Of a stretch of 22,156 bases of DNA, positions 7,786-15,021 are shown one piece after another. The first letter of the stretch is position 1. Each line of letters opens with the position of its first letter. The position numbers were made by a program, and so were the translations under genes. Where the stretch lies: contig CAYQMI010000062.1 in NCBI GenBank assembly GCA_964418575.1, positions 1 to 22,156 of the forward strand, read 5' to 3'. Under the pieces are notes generated by a model. The model was not told where the DNA came from. It did no database searches and saw nothing but the letters and a program-made list of their open reading frames with translations. The DNA is from Glaciecola sp964418575 (lineage in GTDB: Bacteria; Pseudomonadota; Gammaproteobacteria; Enterobacterales; Alteromonadaceae).

Positions 7786-8136
7786 ATGACAACTCTTTAT
7801 GGCATTAACAACTGCGATACGGTAAAAAAAGCAAAAAAATGGCTAGACAGTCACGGCATCGAATACGAATTTTATGATTATAAAAAACAAGCACCTAGCG
7901 TGGACTTTTTAAAGGAAATGCTGGAAAAACATGGGCTTGATACTATCGTAAACAAACGTGGAACGACCTATCGCAAGTTGTCTCAGGAAGAAAAAGACAG
8001 CTTAAGCATCACAAATGCACCTGAATTATTAGTCAATAATAGCTCTATTATTAAACGACCAATTTTGGTGCGGACCAAGGACTCTCATGTGGGTTTCAGC
8101 CCTGCCCTATACAGTGAAATCTTTGGTGTTGCTTAA
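7786..8136 (+). CDS. yffB: ArsC/Spx-family protein YffB
   Basis: A 116-residue thioredoxin-fold protein of the ArsC/Spx/MgsR superfamily. It starts MTTLYGINNCDTVKKAKKWL, with the single conserved cysteine at residue 10 (NCDT), and also shows NKRGTTYRKL near 57-66, IIKRPILV near 88-95 and VGF near the end. It matches the E. coli YffB layout and length. YffB is a probable glutathione-dependent thiol reductase. True arsenate resistance is unlikely because the ArsC arginine pattern is incomplete and no ars genes are nearby. In many relatives yffB precedes dapE, but here an M15 peptidase follows. The Shine-Dalgarno AAGG is 11 bases upstream, which is long. Confidence 0.9.
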   Translation: MTTLYGINNCDTVKKAKKWLDSHGIEYEFYDYKKQAPSVDFLKEMLEKHGLDTIVNKRGTTYRKLSQEEKDSLSITNAPELLVNNSSIIKRPILVRTKDSHVGFSPALYSEIFGVA

Positions 8137-8197
8137 TCGACTTCAGCTACGTATAAAGCATACATAGCCCTTTTTTAAACTCCATTAAGGTAGCGAA

Positions 8198-8878
8198 ATG
8201 ATTAATCATCAACAAATAATGGGCGTTGACGATTCTCACGTATGCAGTGTGGATGAACATCACTCATTGTTACCCGAGGTACGCGATGCATTCAAATTGA
8301 TGCAGGAGGTTGCCGGCAACATCGGTTTAGACTTCCAGATTTGCAGTAGCTTCCGTAGCTTTAACAAGCAGCTATCTATATGGAATCGAAAATGGCGTGG
8401 CGAACTGCCTTTATATACCCTCGATGGCAAAATCTTAGAGACCGAAAAGCTAAGCGATGATGAAAAAATCCATGCCATAATGCTTTGGTCTGCCCTACCC
8501 GGCGCGAGCAGGCATCATTGGGGCACTGACTTCGATTTTTATGACAAAGCCTCTGTGACTCAACAGTCTCATGACTTTAAGTTAACAACTGATGAATATG
8601 AGCAGGACGGGCCCTGTGCTGAGCTTGCTCGTTGGGTAGAATCCTATGCAGAAGAATATGGCTTTTATTTACCCTATGCTGAGTACCTTGGTGGTGTTGC
8701 AAGAGAGCCTTGGCACCTTAGTTATCAACCCATAGCGCAACAGATTCAGGACGACTTTGATATAGATGGTTTAGCGAGTCAGCTAGACAATAGTGAAATG
8801 TTAGGAAAAGAGGCGGTACTTCCTCTGTTATCAACTCTCGTTGAACGCTACACCTATAACAAAGGGAAAGCTAATTAA
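8198..8878 (+). CDS. M15-family metallopeptidase (VanY-type D-Ala-D-Ala carboxypeptidase)
   Basis: A 226-residue zinc peptidase of the VanY/M15 family, enzymes that trim the D-alanine ends of peptidoglycan stem peptides. The family pattern S-x-H-x2-G-x-D-x-D is present as ASRHHWGTDFD (zinc ligands His106 and Asp113), and the third ligand lies in EPWHLSY (His173). The substrate-side SSFRSF (50-55) with Arg53 is also present. No signal peptide is visible in the first 30 residues, so how it would reach the periplasm is unclear. It may act on cytoplasmic muropeptides. TAAGG seven bases before the ATG makes the start secure. The DUF2897 membrane protein gene begins 23 bases after its stop and is probably co-transcribed. 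Confidence 0.85.
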   Translation: MINHQQIMGVDDSHVCSVDEHHSLLPEVRDAFKLMQEVAGNIGLDFQICSSFRSFNKQLSIWNRKWRGELPLYTLDGKILETEKLSDDEKIHAIMLWSALPGASRHHWGTDFDFYDKASVTQQSHDFKLTTDEYEQDGPCAELARWVESYAEEYGFYLPYAEYLGGVAREPWHLSYQPIAQQIQDDFDIDGLASQLDNSEMLGKEAVLPLLSTLVERYTYNKGKAN

Positions 8879-8901
8879 GCCTAGTGAAAGGATAAATGTA
8901 T

Positions 8902-9066
8902 ATGAGCACGTTTTGGATAATCGTTATTGTGGTGTTTGTGTTCGGAATTATCGTAGGTAACTTATTACTGCTTAAATACAGCAACAAGTTTGTGATACCA
9001 AAAGACTTCAAAAAACGCCCTGATTCAGACTATGACGGTGACGACGAAAATAATGATAAGTACTAA
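8902..9066 (+). CDS. Small membrane protein, DUF2897 family
   Basis: A 54-residue protein. One N-terminal transmembrane helix (residues 4-24, STFWIIVIVVFVFG...) is followed by a short basic stretch (KFVIPKDFKKRP) and an acidic, Asp-rich tail. This matches the DUF2897 layout I know from gammaproteobacteria: a hydrophobic start, LLLLK, a PKD motif, then an acidic end. Function is unknown. The ATG at 8902 is preferred over the in-frame ATG at 8896 because AAGGA ends nine bases before it. It probably shares a transcript with the M15 peptidase upstream. Its stop codon is only three bases from the stop of the convergent truncated-haemoglobin gene. Confidence 0.78.
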   Translation: MSTFWIIVIVVFVFGIIVGNLLLLKYSNKFVIPKDFKKRPDSDYDGDDENNDKY

Positions 9067-9069
9067 GAA

Positions 9070-9501
9070 TTAACGATATATAATATGTTTGCGGGTAGGC
9101 GCCATGCTTGCAATCACTTTGTTCTGCAATGGGTGAGGCACTCCCGCTTTATCCATAGCGTTAATAAACAAATCAACACCTAGGTTAAAATCACTTTCAG
9201 TTATCTGCATGCCATCGTGAACTCTCTCCATGCTATCGCCTGTGTATTGACAAGGTCCGCCGGTTAACATACACAAATGCTCTGTGAGTTTTTCACGAAA
9301 GCGTGATACGTTAGAACGCTCAAAGTAAGGGAAGATCACTGGGCTATGCTCAATTTCATCAATAAAGTTGTCTACAATCTCTGCTATTTTTTCTTCACCA
9401 CCTAAGGATTCATACACCGTTGTTTCATTGGAGTTTGGGCTTGAGCTGCAGGCGCTAATGCAGATGCTCAGCCATAACAAAATTACTATCCGCGCTATCA
9501 T
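9070..9501 (-). CDS. Group I truncated haemoglobin made as a lipoprotein
   Basis: A 143-residue protein. Residues 1-17 are a lipoprotein signal peptide ending in the lipobox I-S-A-C (Cys18), with Ser at +2, which predicts outer-membrane sorting. Residues 28-143 are a 2-on-2 globin: YESLGGEEKIAEIVDNF, Phe60 at the CD1 position, the TGGP...YTG turn, and the proximal haem histidine in MERVHDG (His95). Compared by hand with Mycobacterium HbN, the distal Tyr-B10 is Ile47 and Gln-E11 is Leu72, so the pocket lacks the usual polar O2-stabilising residues. Most family members are cytoplasmic, so the envelope location is unusual. It is last in a four-gene overlapping operon. Its ATG shares four bases with the stop of the DUF3034 gene and has GGAG upstream. 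Ligand (NO, O2, CO) and role are unknown. Confidence 0.85.
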   Translation of the reverse strand: MIARIVILLWLSICISACSSSPNSNETTVYESLGGEEKIAEIVDNFIDEIEHSPVIFPYFERSNVSRFREKLTEHLCMLTGGPCQYTGDSMERVHDGMQITESDFNLGVDLFINAMDKAGVPHPLQNKVIASMAPTRKHIIYR

Positions 9502-10343
9502 TTGAAGCTCCCACTGAAAGATAAATACAAGCCAGACTGATCACTTGCCCCTGCAATACTTCCTAGCTCAGCCCAAGCGAGCGTAAAATTGATTTTTTTA
9601 TTAGGGATATAGCTAACAAAAAAGTCTTTCCAGTCATTCTCTCCTAAGCCTAAATTGTCGGGTTTTTGCCTATACTCAAAGCCAACCGCTAGGTGACGTG
9701 AAAGTAATACTCCTGCAGATGCTTCAAGCATAATTTTATAATTGTCATGCTCTTTTGAGCCAAACCCCAGTAAACCAATTTGATTTGCCTTAGTGGCTCT
9801 CGCGCTAACATTCCATACAACGTTGTATCCCATCAATGCAGCCAGGTGCACCTTAGTAGCCGCAAGGTAGAAGTCATTCCCACTTTTGCTATTTTCTGCG
9901 CCCAAAAGAGATGCAAGCGAGCCATCCTCTAGCCGTTTGTGTTGCCAACCTATGCTTATTTGAGGAAACTCGCTGTAAATTACATCGCCATAAATCCGAT
10001 ATTTTGCGCCGTAAATGTATTGTTCAATATCGGTGTTTAAAGCGGGCACTTCGAACTTCTGTTTTGCAATTGAAAGCTCTACACGGTCGTAAAGTGAGAT
10101 GGATGCCCCAAGCATATTTAAGCGATAATCATCAACATCTACTCTAGTTGCCACCGCGTTTATCGATATTTGATCCCGACTATCGTATCCTGCAAGCGTA
10201 GCCCAAGGCACAATACCGCCACCACCACTGCCTTCTAATTGAATTAAACCGGCGCTTCCGATTAGCTTCCCCTCGGCTGCGCTTACTTGATTAACGTTAC
10301 CCAGTGCGATTAAACAATATGCCAGTAGAAAAAAATTACGCAT
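9498..10343 (-). CDS. DUF3034 family secreted / outer-membrane beta-barrel protein
   Basis: A 281-residue protein with a signal peptide cleaved after VSA (about residue 22). The mature part begins AEGKLIGSAGLIQLEGSGGGG, followed by IVPWATLAGYDSRDQI, YDRVELSIAKQKF and YGAKYRIYGDVIY, features I recognise from the DUF3034 family. Alternating hydrophobic strands and a C-terminal strand ending LYLSFSGSFK (terminal Phe-Lys) fit an outer-membrane beta barrel. The function is undescribed as far as I know. It overlaps the phosphodiesterase gene upstream by 8 bases and the truncated-haemoglobin gene downstream by 4. AGGAG lies about 12 bases before its ATG, inside the phosphodiesterase gene. Co-translation suggests it works with those proteins. 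Confidence 0.8.
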   Translation of the reverse strand: MRNFFLLAYCLIALGNVNQVSAAEGKLIGSAGLIQLEGSGGGGIVPWATLAGYDSRDQISINAVATRVDVDDYRLNMLGASISLYDRVELSIAKQKFEVPALNTDIEQYIYGAKYRIYGDVIYSEFPQISIGWQHKRLEDGSLASLLGAENSKSGNDFYLAATKVHLAALMGYNVVWNVSARATKANQIGLLGFGSKEHDNYKIMLEASAGVLLSRHLAVGFEYRQKPDNLGLGENDWKDFFVSYIPNKKINFTLAWAELGSIAGASDQSGLYLSFSGSFK

Positions 10344-12690
10344 GGTCGCTTTGCTCCTGATTATTTGCTACATGCTCTGTTAGCCAGCTTAGCAACTGCG
10401 GAATCGAACATGGTCTGCAAATATGATAGCCCTGCGCCCAATCGCAGCCATACTCGCTTAATAGCATTAGCGAATTTTGATCTTCTATGCCCTCAGCTAC
10501 TACTTCCATATCAAAGCTCTTGGCAAGTGCAATAATACTTTTTACTATCTTTTGGTCACCCTTCTTGCTGGCAAGCTTTAATACAAAGCTCTTATCTATC
10601 TTAATGTCTGAAACAGGCAAATTTTGTAGGTAAGCAAGCGACGAGTAGCCTGTACCAAAATCGTCGATAGCAAGGCGAAAACCTGCGTTTCTATATTCAT
10701 TTAAATGCATTGCTGCAGTTTTTGCATCGCTCACGAGGTCGCTTTCAGTCAGCTCAAAAGACAGCGCATCTATCGGCAGATCAGATTGAGAAAGCTGTGT
10801 CATGATCCATGGCAGTAAATCTGCCTGCATTATATCTTTGGCTGAAAGATTAATTGCCGCGCATAGTTTATATCCTTGCCCATGCATTAATTTGAGATCT
10901 GCGATTACCCTTTTTATCACCCACTGAGTCAGCTTATAAATTAAGTTCGCTTGCTCAGCAATTTCTATAAATTCATCAGGCGGAACAAAACCCAAAACCT
11001 TGCTATTCCAACGTATTAGCGCCTCAAGGTGTTTAACCTTACCCGAGCGAATATGTAGTTTTGGCTGGTATACCATTGATAACTCTGAATCAATGTCATC
11101 AAGCGCAATTTTCAGGTGCTTTATGATATCGAGTCGACGGGTATACTTTTGTTCGTATTCAAGGTTAAAGGCTAAACAATACTGATTTGAATTAATCGCC
11201 TCATCAAAGGCAATATTGACTCGAGTGAACAGCGCTTCAGTGGTCTTTGCATCTTCGGGGCAGTTAAGTGCAACCAATGTTATGCGAGGTTGCATCACTA
11301 TCTCGTCGATTTGAATGGGCTCGGCCACGATATCAAGAACATCCTGCATAGGCTTTTCTAAATAGCGATGATCATCGGGGATCCATAAAAACTCATTACT
11401 CGAAATCCTAGAGGCAACGCCTCCAAGGTCTTTAAGCCTGTCGGCGAATACTCGCAAATACACATCAACATTTAAGTGGCCAAAGGTGTCATTCAGTTGC
11501 CTGAACCCGCGTATGCTAAACCCGAATAAGCGAAAGTGTTTGCTGCTTGAAAGCTTTGCCAACAAAAGTTGAGCAACATGTGCTCTATTATATAAACCAG
11601 TGGATAAATCGTGTTGAGCTTGGAAGCGTATTTTAGATTCACGAGTTTGAATATTGCCTTGCATGATTTGAAAAGATTCAGTGAGCTGATTTAACTCCTT
11701 TATGCCACGATTTTTTGTCGCAAAATCCTCGTATGCACCGCTAGCTAATTTTTGTGTCATGCCAACTAATCGACTTAAAGGCGATATAATTCTTTGAGAA
11801 AGCGCAATACTGAGCAATACCGCTAGTAGAAGTGCCCCTACCGATATTGCAAAAATACTGCTTTGCAGTCGTTTAAAGGTCGAAAACAAAACGTCTACAT
11901 CTGCGCTTACAACTACCTTTACAGGGTTTGAGTTATCGTCAAACAAATTAAAAGCACGAGAAACATAGCGGTTTTTAGATAAACCTAATGCTAACCAAGA
12001 CAATTCCTGGTCAACACTCTCAAATACTTTATCTTGTTCCTCATGCGGTAAACTAGACACCGAAAAGTGGTTTCCATCGGGCAGCGTAAATTGAATACTA
12101 GTGTTGAGCTGCGTGATGCTATCAAAGTCTTGCAACAAAGCTTTATCTACCTTAAACCCGACCAGCGCGATGGCGATAGGCGTCGGTGCATCTACTGTCA
12201 ATAGTATCCCTTGATATAACTGCCCCTGAATAACCGTCCATATTGTGCTTCCTCCAGTATCCAAGACCTTTTGCTTTCTTTGCGCAGAGATCAGGTGGTG
12301 TTTTTCATACTCAGAGGAAATTGGAATGGTGGAGGACAATAAATCCCCCTCTAAGCTAATGAGCGCCATCAGATCAGCCTCAATTCTGGCACCATGATTG
12401 TTTAGTACGCTTTTTATCGTGCTGCTGTCTTCGGTCGCTACAGCTTGTTTAAAGCCAAAGTCGTCGGTAAGCACCTGAGCCGAACTCACTAACTGCGTTT
12501 CTCGATTAACAAACACACGTTTGAGCACACGCTCGCCAATACTCAGGGTATCAAATATTTGTGTTTTGCCGGAGTGAGTAGTGTTTATCCATACATTGAC
12601 CAAAATAGCTGAGCAGGTAAAAGCCAAAAGGCCAAGCACCAACTTGAGGATATGCTGCCTGAATGAGGATGGACCTTTTATAAACAACAT
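10336..12690 (-). CDS. Membrane-bound c-di-GMP phosphodiesterase (sensor-HAMP-GGDEF*-EAL)
   Basis: A 784-residue inner-membrane protein. Transmembrane helix 1 is near 14-35, a large periplasmic sensor (Cache-like by layout) spans about 36-275, helix 2 is near 278-298, and HAMP covers about 299-351. A degenerate GGDEF domain follows (about 355-515, signature SSNEF at 430-434 instead of GGDEF, so no cyclase activity expected). The EAL domain (about 525-770) keeps the catalytic set: EALIRW (Glu556), NLSAKD, FELTESD, DDFGTGYSS (Asp676/677), KIDK (Lys700), AEGIED (Glu733) and QGY (Gln753). It should therefore hydrolyse c-di-GMP in response to a periplasmic cue. The frame can also open at a TTG one codon earlier. 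The ATG at 12690 is preferred and forms TGATG with the cupredoxin stop, so translation is probably coupled. Confidence 0.9.
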   Translation of the reverse strand: MLFIKGPSSFRQHILKLVLGLLAFTCSAILVNVWINTTHSGKTQIFDTLSIGERVLKRVFVNRETQLVSSAQVLTDDFGFKQAVATEDSSTIKSVLNNHGARIEADLMALISLEGDLLSSTIPISSEYEKHHLISAQRKQKVLDTGGSTIWTVIQGQLYQGILLTVDAPTPIAIALVGFKVDKALLQDFDSITQLNTSIQFTLPDGNHFSVSSLPHEEQDKVFESVDQELSWLALGLSKNRYVSRAFNLFDDNSNPVKVVVSADVDVLFSTFKRLQSSIFAISVGALLLAVLLSIALSQRIISPLSRLVGMTQKLASGAYEDFATKNRGIKELNQLTESFQIMQGNIQTRESKIRFQAQHDLSTGLYNRAHVAQLLLAKLSSSKHFRLFGFSIRGFRQLNDTFGHLNVDVYLRVFADRLKDLGGVASRISSNEFLWIPDDHRYLEKPMQDVLDIVAEPIQIDEIVMQPRITLVALNCPEDAKTTEALFTRVNIAFDEAINSNQYCLAFNLEYEQKYTRRLDIIKHLKIALDDIDSELSMVYQPKLHIRSGKVKHLEALIRWNSKVLGFVPPDEFIEIAEQANLIYKLTQWVIKRVIADLKLMHGQGYKLCAAINLSAKDIMQADLLPWIMTQLSQSDLPIDALSFELTESDLVSDAKTAAMHLNEYRNAGFRLAIDDFGTGYSSLAYLQNLPVSDIKIDKSFVLKLASKKGDQKIVKSIIALAKSFDMEVVAEGIEDQNSLMLLSEYGCDWAQGYHICRPCSIPQLLSWLTEHVANNQEQSDHA

Positions 12691-13337
12691 CAATTTGAGT
12701 CAGCTGATTGAAAGCGACGCTTAAAGGTATTTGACTCTTTTTTTAAATCAGGTTTAAGCGAAACTCTTATATTTGCAAAGCCCTCGGCATCTAACTCATC
12801 TATGCTAAATTGCAGTAATTCACCTTTGGCATGATCAAGACGCGGATGCCATAAGGTCACATTAGCAGGAGTGTTTACACTCAGATTTACTACGCCGCTT
12901 TGATTTGTTTTAACTGCACTGCCTGTCTCATCAACATAAATGTACCCAAGCATTTGGTCGTGAATATTGCAGCCAAGCTCAACAATACCCGCGGTATCCA
13001 TCTCAACCGCTTCGGTTTGCGTGCCTTTGAAAAGTTTTAGCTCAAACACTTTGGGTTTACTAAAGCTGTACACATGATGACGCGTATCGTCACTATTTGG
13101 AAAGCGAACAAACTGTTTATGATTAACCACCAAAACATGTGGTCTAAACTCCATGTTAATCTGGTCCATAATCGCTATGGGCAGGCTATCAAGGTTGGTG
13201 GGATTTGCTGATGGATTTAAATCGGATACAGCGACTACCGCATCAACAACAGCTTTGCCGTTTTCATCGAGGACTTTGACTTTTAAAGACGCGCCAGCTT
13301 CAAACGCAAACAACATTAACAACAGAAATAAGCGCAT
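12690..13337 (-). CDS. Periplasmic cupredoxin-like protein ('methylamine utilization protein' type)
   Basis: A 215-residue exported protein with a signal peptide of about 17 residues (MRLFLLLMLFAFEAGAS). The core shows the cupredoxin pattern: PHVLVVNHKQFVRFPNSDD (66-84), a histidine pair in TRHHVYSFS (87/88), and GCNIHDQM with likely type 1 copper ligands Cys123, His126 and Met129. A carboxypeptidase-regulatory-like strand set (LKVKVLDENGKAVVDAVV) precedes it. Databases often call this family methylamine utilization protein, but there are no mau genes here, so that role is not supported. It is the first gene of the four-gene overlapping operon. The ATG has GAGG upstream, and a short dyad (13355-13371) lies in the leader. 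It would bind copper and act as a redox or copper-responsive partner in the periplasm. Confidence 0.82.
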   Translation of the reverse strand: MRLFLLLMLFAFEAGASLKVKVLDENGKAVVDAVVAVSDLNPSANPTNLDSLPIAIMDQINMEFRPHVLVVNHKQFVRFPNSDDTRHHVYSFSKPKVFELKLFKGTQTEAVEMDTAGIVELGCNIHDQMLGYIYVDETGSAVKTNQSGVVNLSVNTPANVTLWHPRLDHAKGELLQFSIDELDAEGFANIRVSLKPDLKKESNTFKRRFQSADSN

Positions 13338-13354
13338 ACGACCTCAGAAAAATA

Positions 13355-13371
13355 ACTACAGTCTATGTAGT
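13355..13371. promoter_or_regulatory. Dyad upstream of the cupredoxin-phosphodiesterase operon
   Basis: ACTACA and TGTAGT form a perfect 6-bp inverted repeat around five bases, 18-34 bases before the operon's first ATG on the minus strand. It may be an operator overlapping a weak promoter: TTTACG and TAGACT, 18 bases apart, are only loose matches. No regulator is known. Confidence 0.35.
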
Positions 13372-13463
13372 CGGTCGAAAAGCCGTAAAACTTTAAAATA
13401 TCTTTGATTTACAAGCTTGAATTTTGCTTAGAGAGGTATGAAATAAATTTCCGTAATATCTTC

Positions 13464-13517
13464 AAAAAAGCGAGAGCGAAAACAGACGAACTAAATAGCC
13501 TATTTTCGCCGCTTTTT
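13464..13517 (-). terminator. Probable terminator after the dienelactone hydrolase gene
   Basis: On the minus strand, AAAAAGCGGCGAAAA pairs imperfectly with TTTTCGCTCTCGCTTTTTT across a loop of about 20 bases. The structure begins a few bases after the stop codon and ends in a run of six T. The long loop and stem mismatches make it only moderately convincing. Confidence 0.5.
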
Positions 13518-13523
13518 CACTTA

Positions 13524-14144
13524 CTATACGCTCAAGTGTTTGTCAAAAAAGCCCAAGGTTCTTTGCCATGAAAGCTCAGCATCTTCAGGGCTGTAGCGAC
13601 TCGTTGAATCGTTGTGAAAGCCGTGTTGAGCATTCGCATAAAAGAAGGCTTGATAATCTGCTTCACTGGCCTTCAGCACGGCCTCATAGCCTGGCCAGGT
13701 CGCATTCACTCTTTTATCTTCCTCTGCAAAATGTATTAACAGAGGGCCTTTCACCTGCGCTTGTAATTCTTCAGATGCAGGTGTTCCGTAATAAGGTACC
13801 GCTGCATCGACTTGCTCTGGCATGGTTGCCGCAAGTAAATTACTGATATAACCGCCAAAACAAAAACCAACCACACCGAGCTTGCCATTACCTCTTTCGT
13901 GACTTTTCAGCCATGTTGCCGCGGCCATGAAATCTTGCTCAATTTTATCGCGATCTAAGCTGCGCTGCATAGCNNNNNNNNNNNNNNNNNNNNNNNNNNN
14001 NNNNNNNNNNNNNNNNNNNNNNNNNNNNNNNNNNNNNNNNNNNNNNNNNNNNNNNNNNNNNNNNNNNNNNNNNTACCAATCGAATGCTTGTTGAGGGATT
14101 TCAATGGTTTTATCAGTGCTTGGCGAGCGCTTAAAATCAGACAT
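13524..14144 (-). CDS. Dienelactone hydrolase family protein, interrupted by an assembly gap
   Basis: An alpha/beta hydrolase with a cysteine nucleophile. The C-terminal part shows GVVGFCFGGY (G-x-C-x-G elbow), PYYGTPA, EEDKRVNATWPGYE with the triad aspartate, and NAQHGFHNDSTSRY with the triad histidine. The N-terminal 23 residues (to QQAFDW) match the start of the longer, exported branch of this family. 100 Ns lie between the two parts. From memory, family members have about 290 residues with a Tat-like signal and the HENRGL segment in the missing region. The apparent 206 residues are therefore an artefact, and about 300 more bases are probably missing. GGAG upstream of the ATG at 14144 supports the start. 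The substrate is unknown. Confidence 0.8.
   Translation of the reverse strand: MSDFKRSPSTDKTIEIPQQAFDWXXXXXXXXXXXXXXXXXXXXXXXXXXXXXXXXXXAMQRSLDRDKIEQDFMAAATWLKSHERGNGKLGVVGFCFGGYISNLLAATMPEQVDAAVPYYGTPASEELQAQVKGPLLIHFAEEDKRVNATWPGYEAVLKASEADYQAFFYANAQHGFHNDSTSRYSPEDAELSWQRTLGFFDKHLSV
13974..14073. other. Assembly gap (100 Ns)
   Basis: Exactly 100 N bases, the conventional filler for a scaffold gap of unknown length. It lies inside the dienelactone hydrolase gene and hides its middle part. Confidence 0.97.
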
Positions 14145-14200
14145 GCATTACTCCGTAAATTTGGCCACAGCTTTTTTACGCTCGCACCTCCAATTTAGAC

Positions 14201-14521
14201 CTATCCTAATTTAACTGCAGTGCCGCTAATACTAACCATTAACATACTGCCGTTTTGACCTACAACCTCATAATCCAAATCTACACCTACAACCGCGTCA
14301 GCGCCGAGCATATGCCCTTCACGCTCAAGCTCTTGGAATGCAATTTGCCGCGCTTTGGTCAGTTCTGCCTCATAGGCTCCAGAGCGCCCCCCTACGATAT
14401 CTCGAATAGACGCAAATAAATCTTTGAATACATTTGCGCCCATAATTGCTTCCCCAATTACTACACCGCAGTATTGAGTAATATTTTTACCTTCAATTGA
14501 ATTCGTTGTCGTAATAATCAT
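14201..14521 (-). CDS. ybjQ: YbjQ / UPF0145 family protein
   Basis: A 106-residue small cytoplasmic protein. It begins MIITTTNSIEGKNITQYCGVV and contains GEAIMGANVFKDLFASIRD, GGRSGAYEAELTKAR and GADAVVGVDLDYEVVG, matching the YbjQ family in order and length (E. coli YbjQ has 107). The family forms pentamers and is sometimes labelled 'heavy-metal-binding', but its cellular role is not established. AAGGA nine bases before the ATG makes the start firm. It sits between the HIT gene and the dienelactone hydrolase gene on the same strand, 26 bases after the HIT stop, so these may share a transcript. Confidence 0.92.
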   Translation of the reverse strand: MIITTTNSIEGKNITQYCGVVIGEAIMGANVFKDLFASIRDIVGGRSGAYEAELTKARQIAFQELEREGHMLGADAVVGVDLDYEVVGQNGSMLMVSISGTAVKLG

Positions 14522-14547
14522 GAAATATCCTTTTAATTTTTACTAAG

Positions 14548-15021
14548 CTAGTTTTTTAGTTTAAATATACACTGTTTCAAAGCATCAATTCGCTCGAGCA
14601 AATCTTTGTCTGAATACGCTATCGCCTCAGCAAAGCCCCAAACTGGTTTTGGCCATGCCGGGTCGTGCTCATATCTCGCAATATGATGCATATGCAGTTG
14701 CGGGACCATATTGCCTATGGTTGCGATATTTAACTTAGCAGGCGAGAAACATTTTTCTATAGCTTGTGACAAAAGTCGACTTTCAATTGTAAGTAAGTGT
14801 TGCTCGTCTAAACTTAGCTGATGTGGCTCGGTTAATCCCGCGCGCCTTGGCACTAACAAGAACCAAGGATAGGTGGCGTCATTTATAATACGCAGCTCAC
14901 ACAGGCGTAAATGCATAATAAAAGTGCTGTCTTTGCTCAGCTGAGGATGCAGTTCAAAACCTGCCTCAAGTGATGAACCATCATCATTGTTACTATTGAG
15001 ATGTTTTTTATTCGAGTTCAC
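14548..15021 (-). CDS. HIT-family nucleotide hydrolase
   Basis: A 157-residue protein of the histidine triad superfamily, which hydrolyses dinucleoside polyphosphates or nucleotide conjugates. It shows FELHPQLSKD (22-31), INDATYPWFLLVPRR (46-60), and the triad region PQLHMHHIARYEHDPAWPKPVWG with His110 and the probable nucleophile His112. The third triad position deviates (H-M-H-H-I instead of H-V-H-V-H), as is common in this bacterial Ap4A-hydrolase-like branch. The open frame starts at GTG (15021), 14 bases inside astE, and gives an odd polar 20-residue N-terminus. There is no good Shine-Dalgarno, so the true start may be non-standard. The overlap points to translational coupling with astE. 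Confidence 0.82.
   Translation of the reverse strand: MNSNKKHLNSNNDDGSSLEAGFELHPQLSKDSTFIMHLRLCELRIINDATYPWFLLVPRRAGLTEPHQLSLDEQHLLTIESRLLSQAIEKCFSPAKLNIATIGNMVPQLHMHHIARYEHDPAWPKPVWGFAEAIAYSDKDLLERIDALKQCIFKLKN

Noticed and set aside
7786..8136. Arsenate reductase as the function of the ArsC-like protein
   Set aside because: It matches YffB in motif and length and lacks an ars context. The ArsC superfamily label does not imply arsenic resistance.
8896..8901. Earlier ATG for the DUF2897 protein
   Set aside because: It lies only three bases after AAGGA. The ATG at 8902, at nine bases, has better spacing and gives a family-like N-terminus.
12690..12693. TTG start one codon before the phosphodiesterase ATG
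   Set aside because: The ATG at 12690 directly follows and overlaps the previous stop as TGATG, a common coupling arrangement. TTG is a weak start with no better ribosome site.
14201..14521. Heavy-metal-binding function for YbjQ
   Set aside because: The label comes from old family naming. No clustered Cys/His metal site is visible in the sequence.
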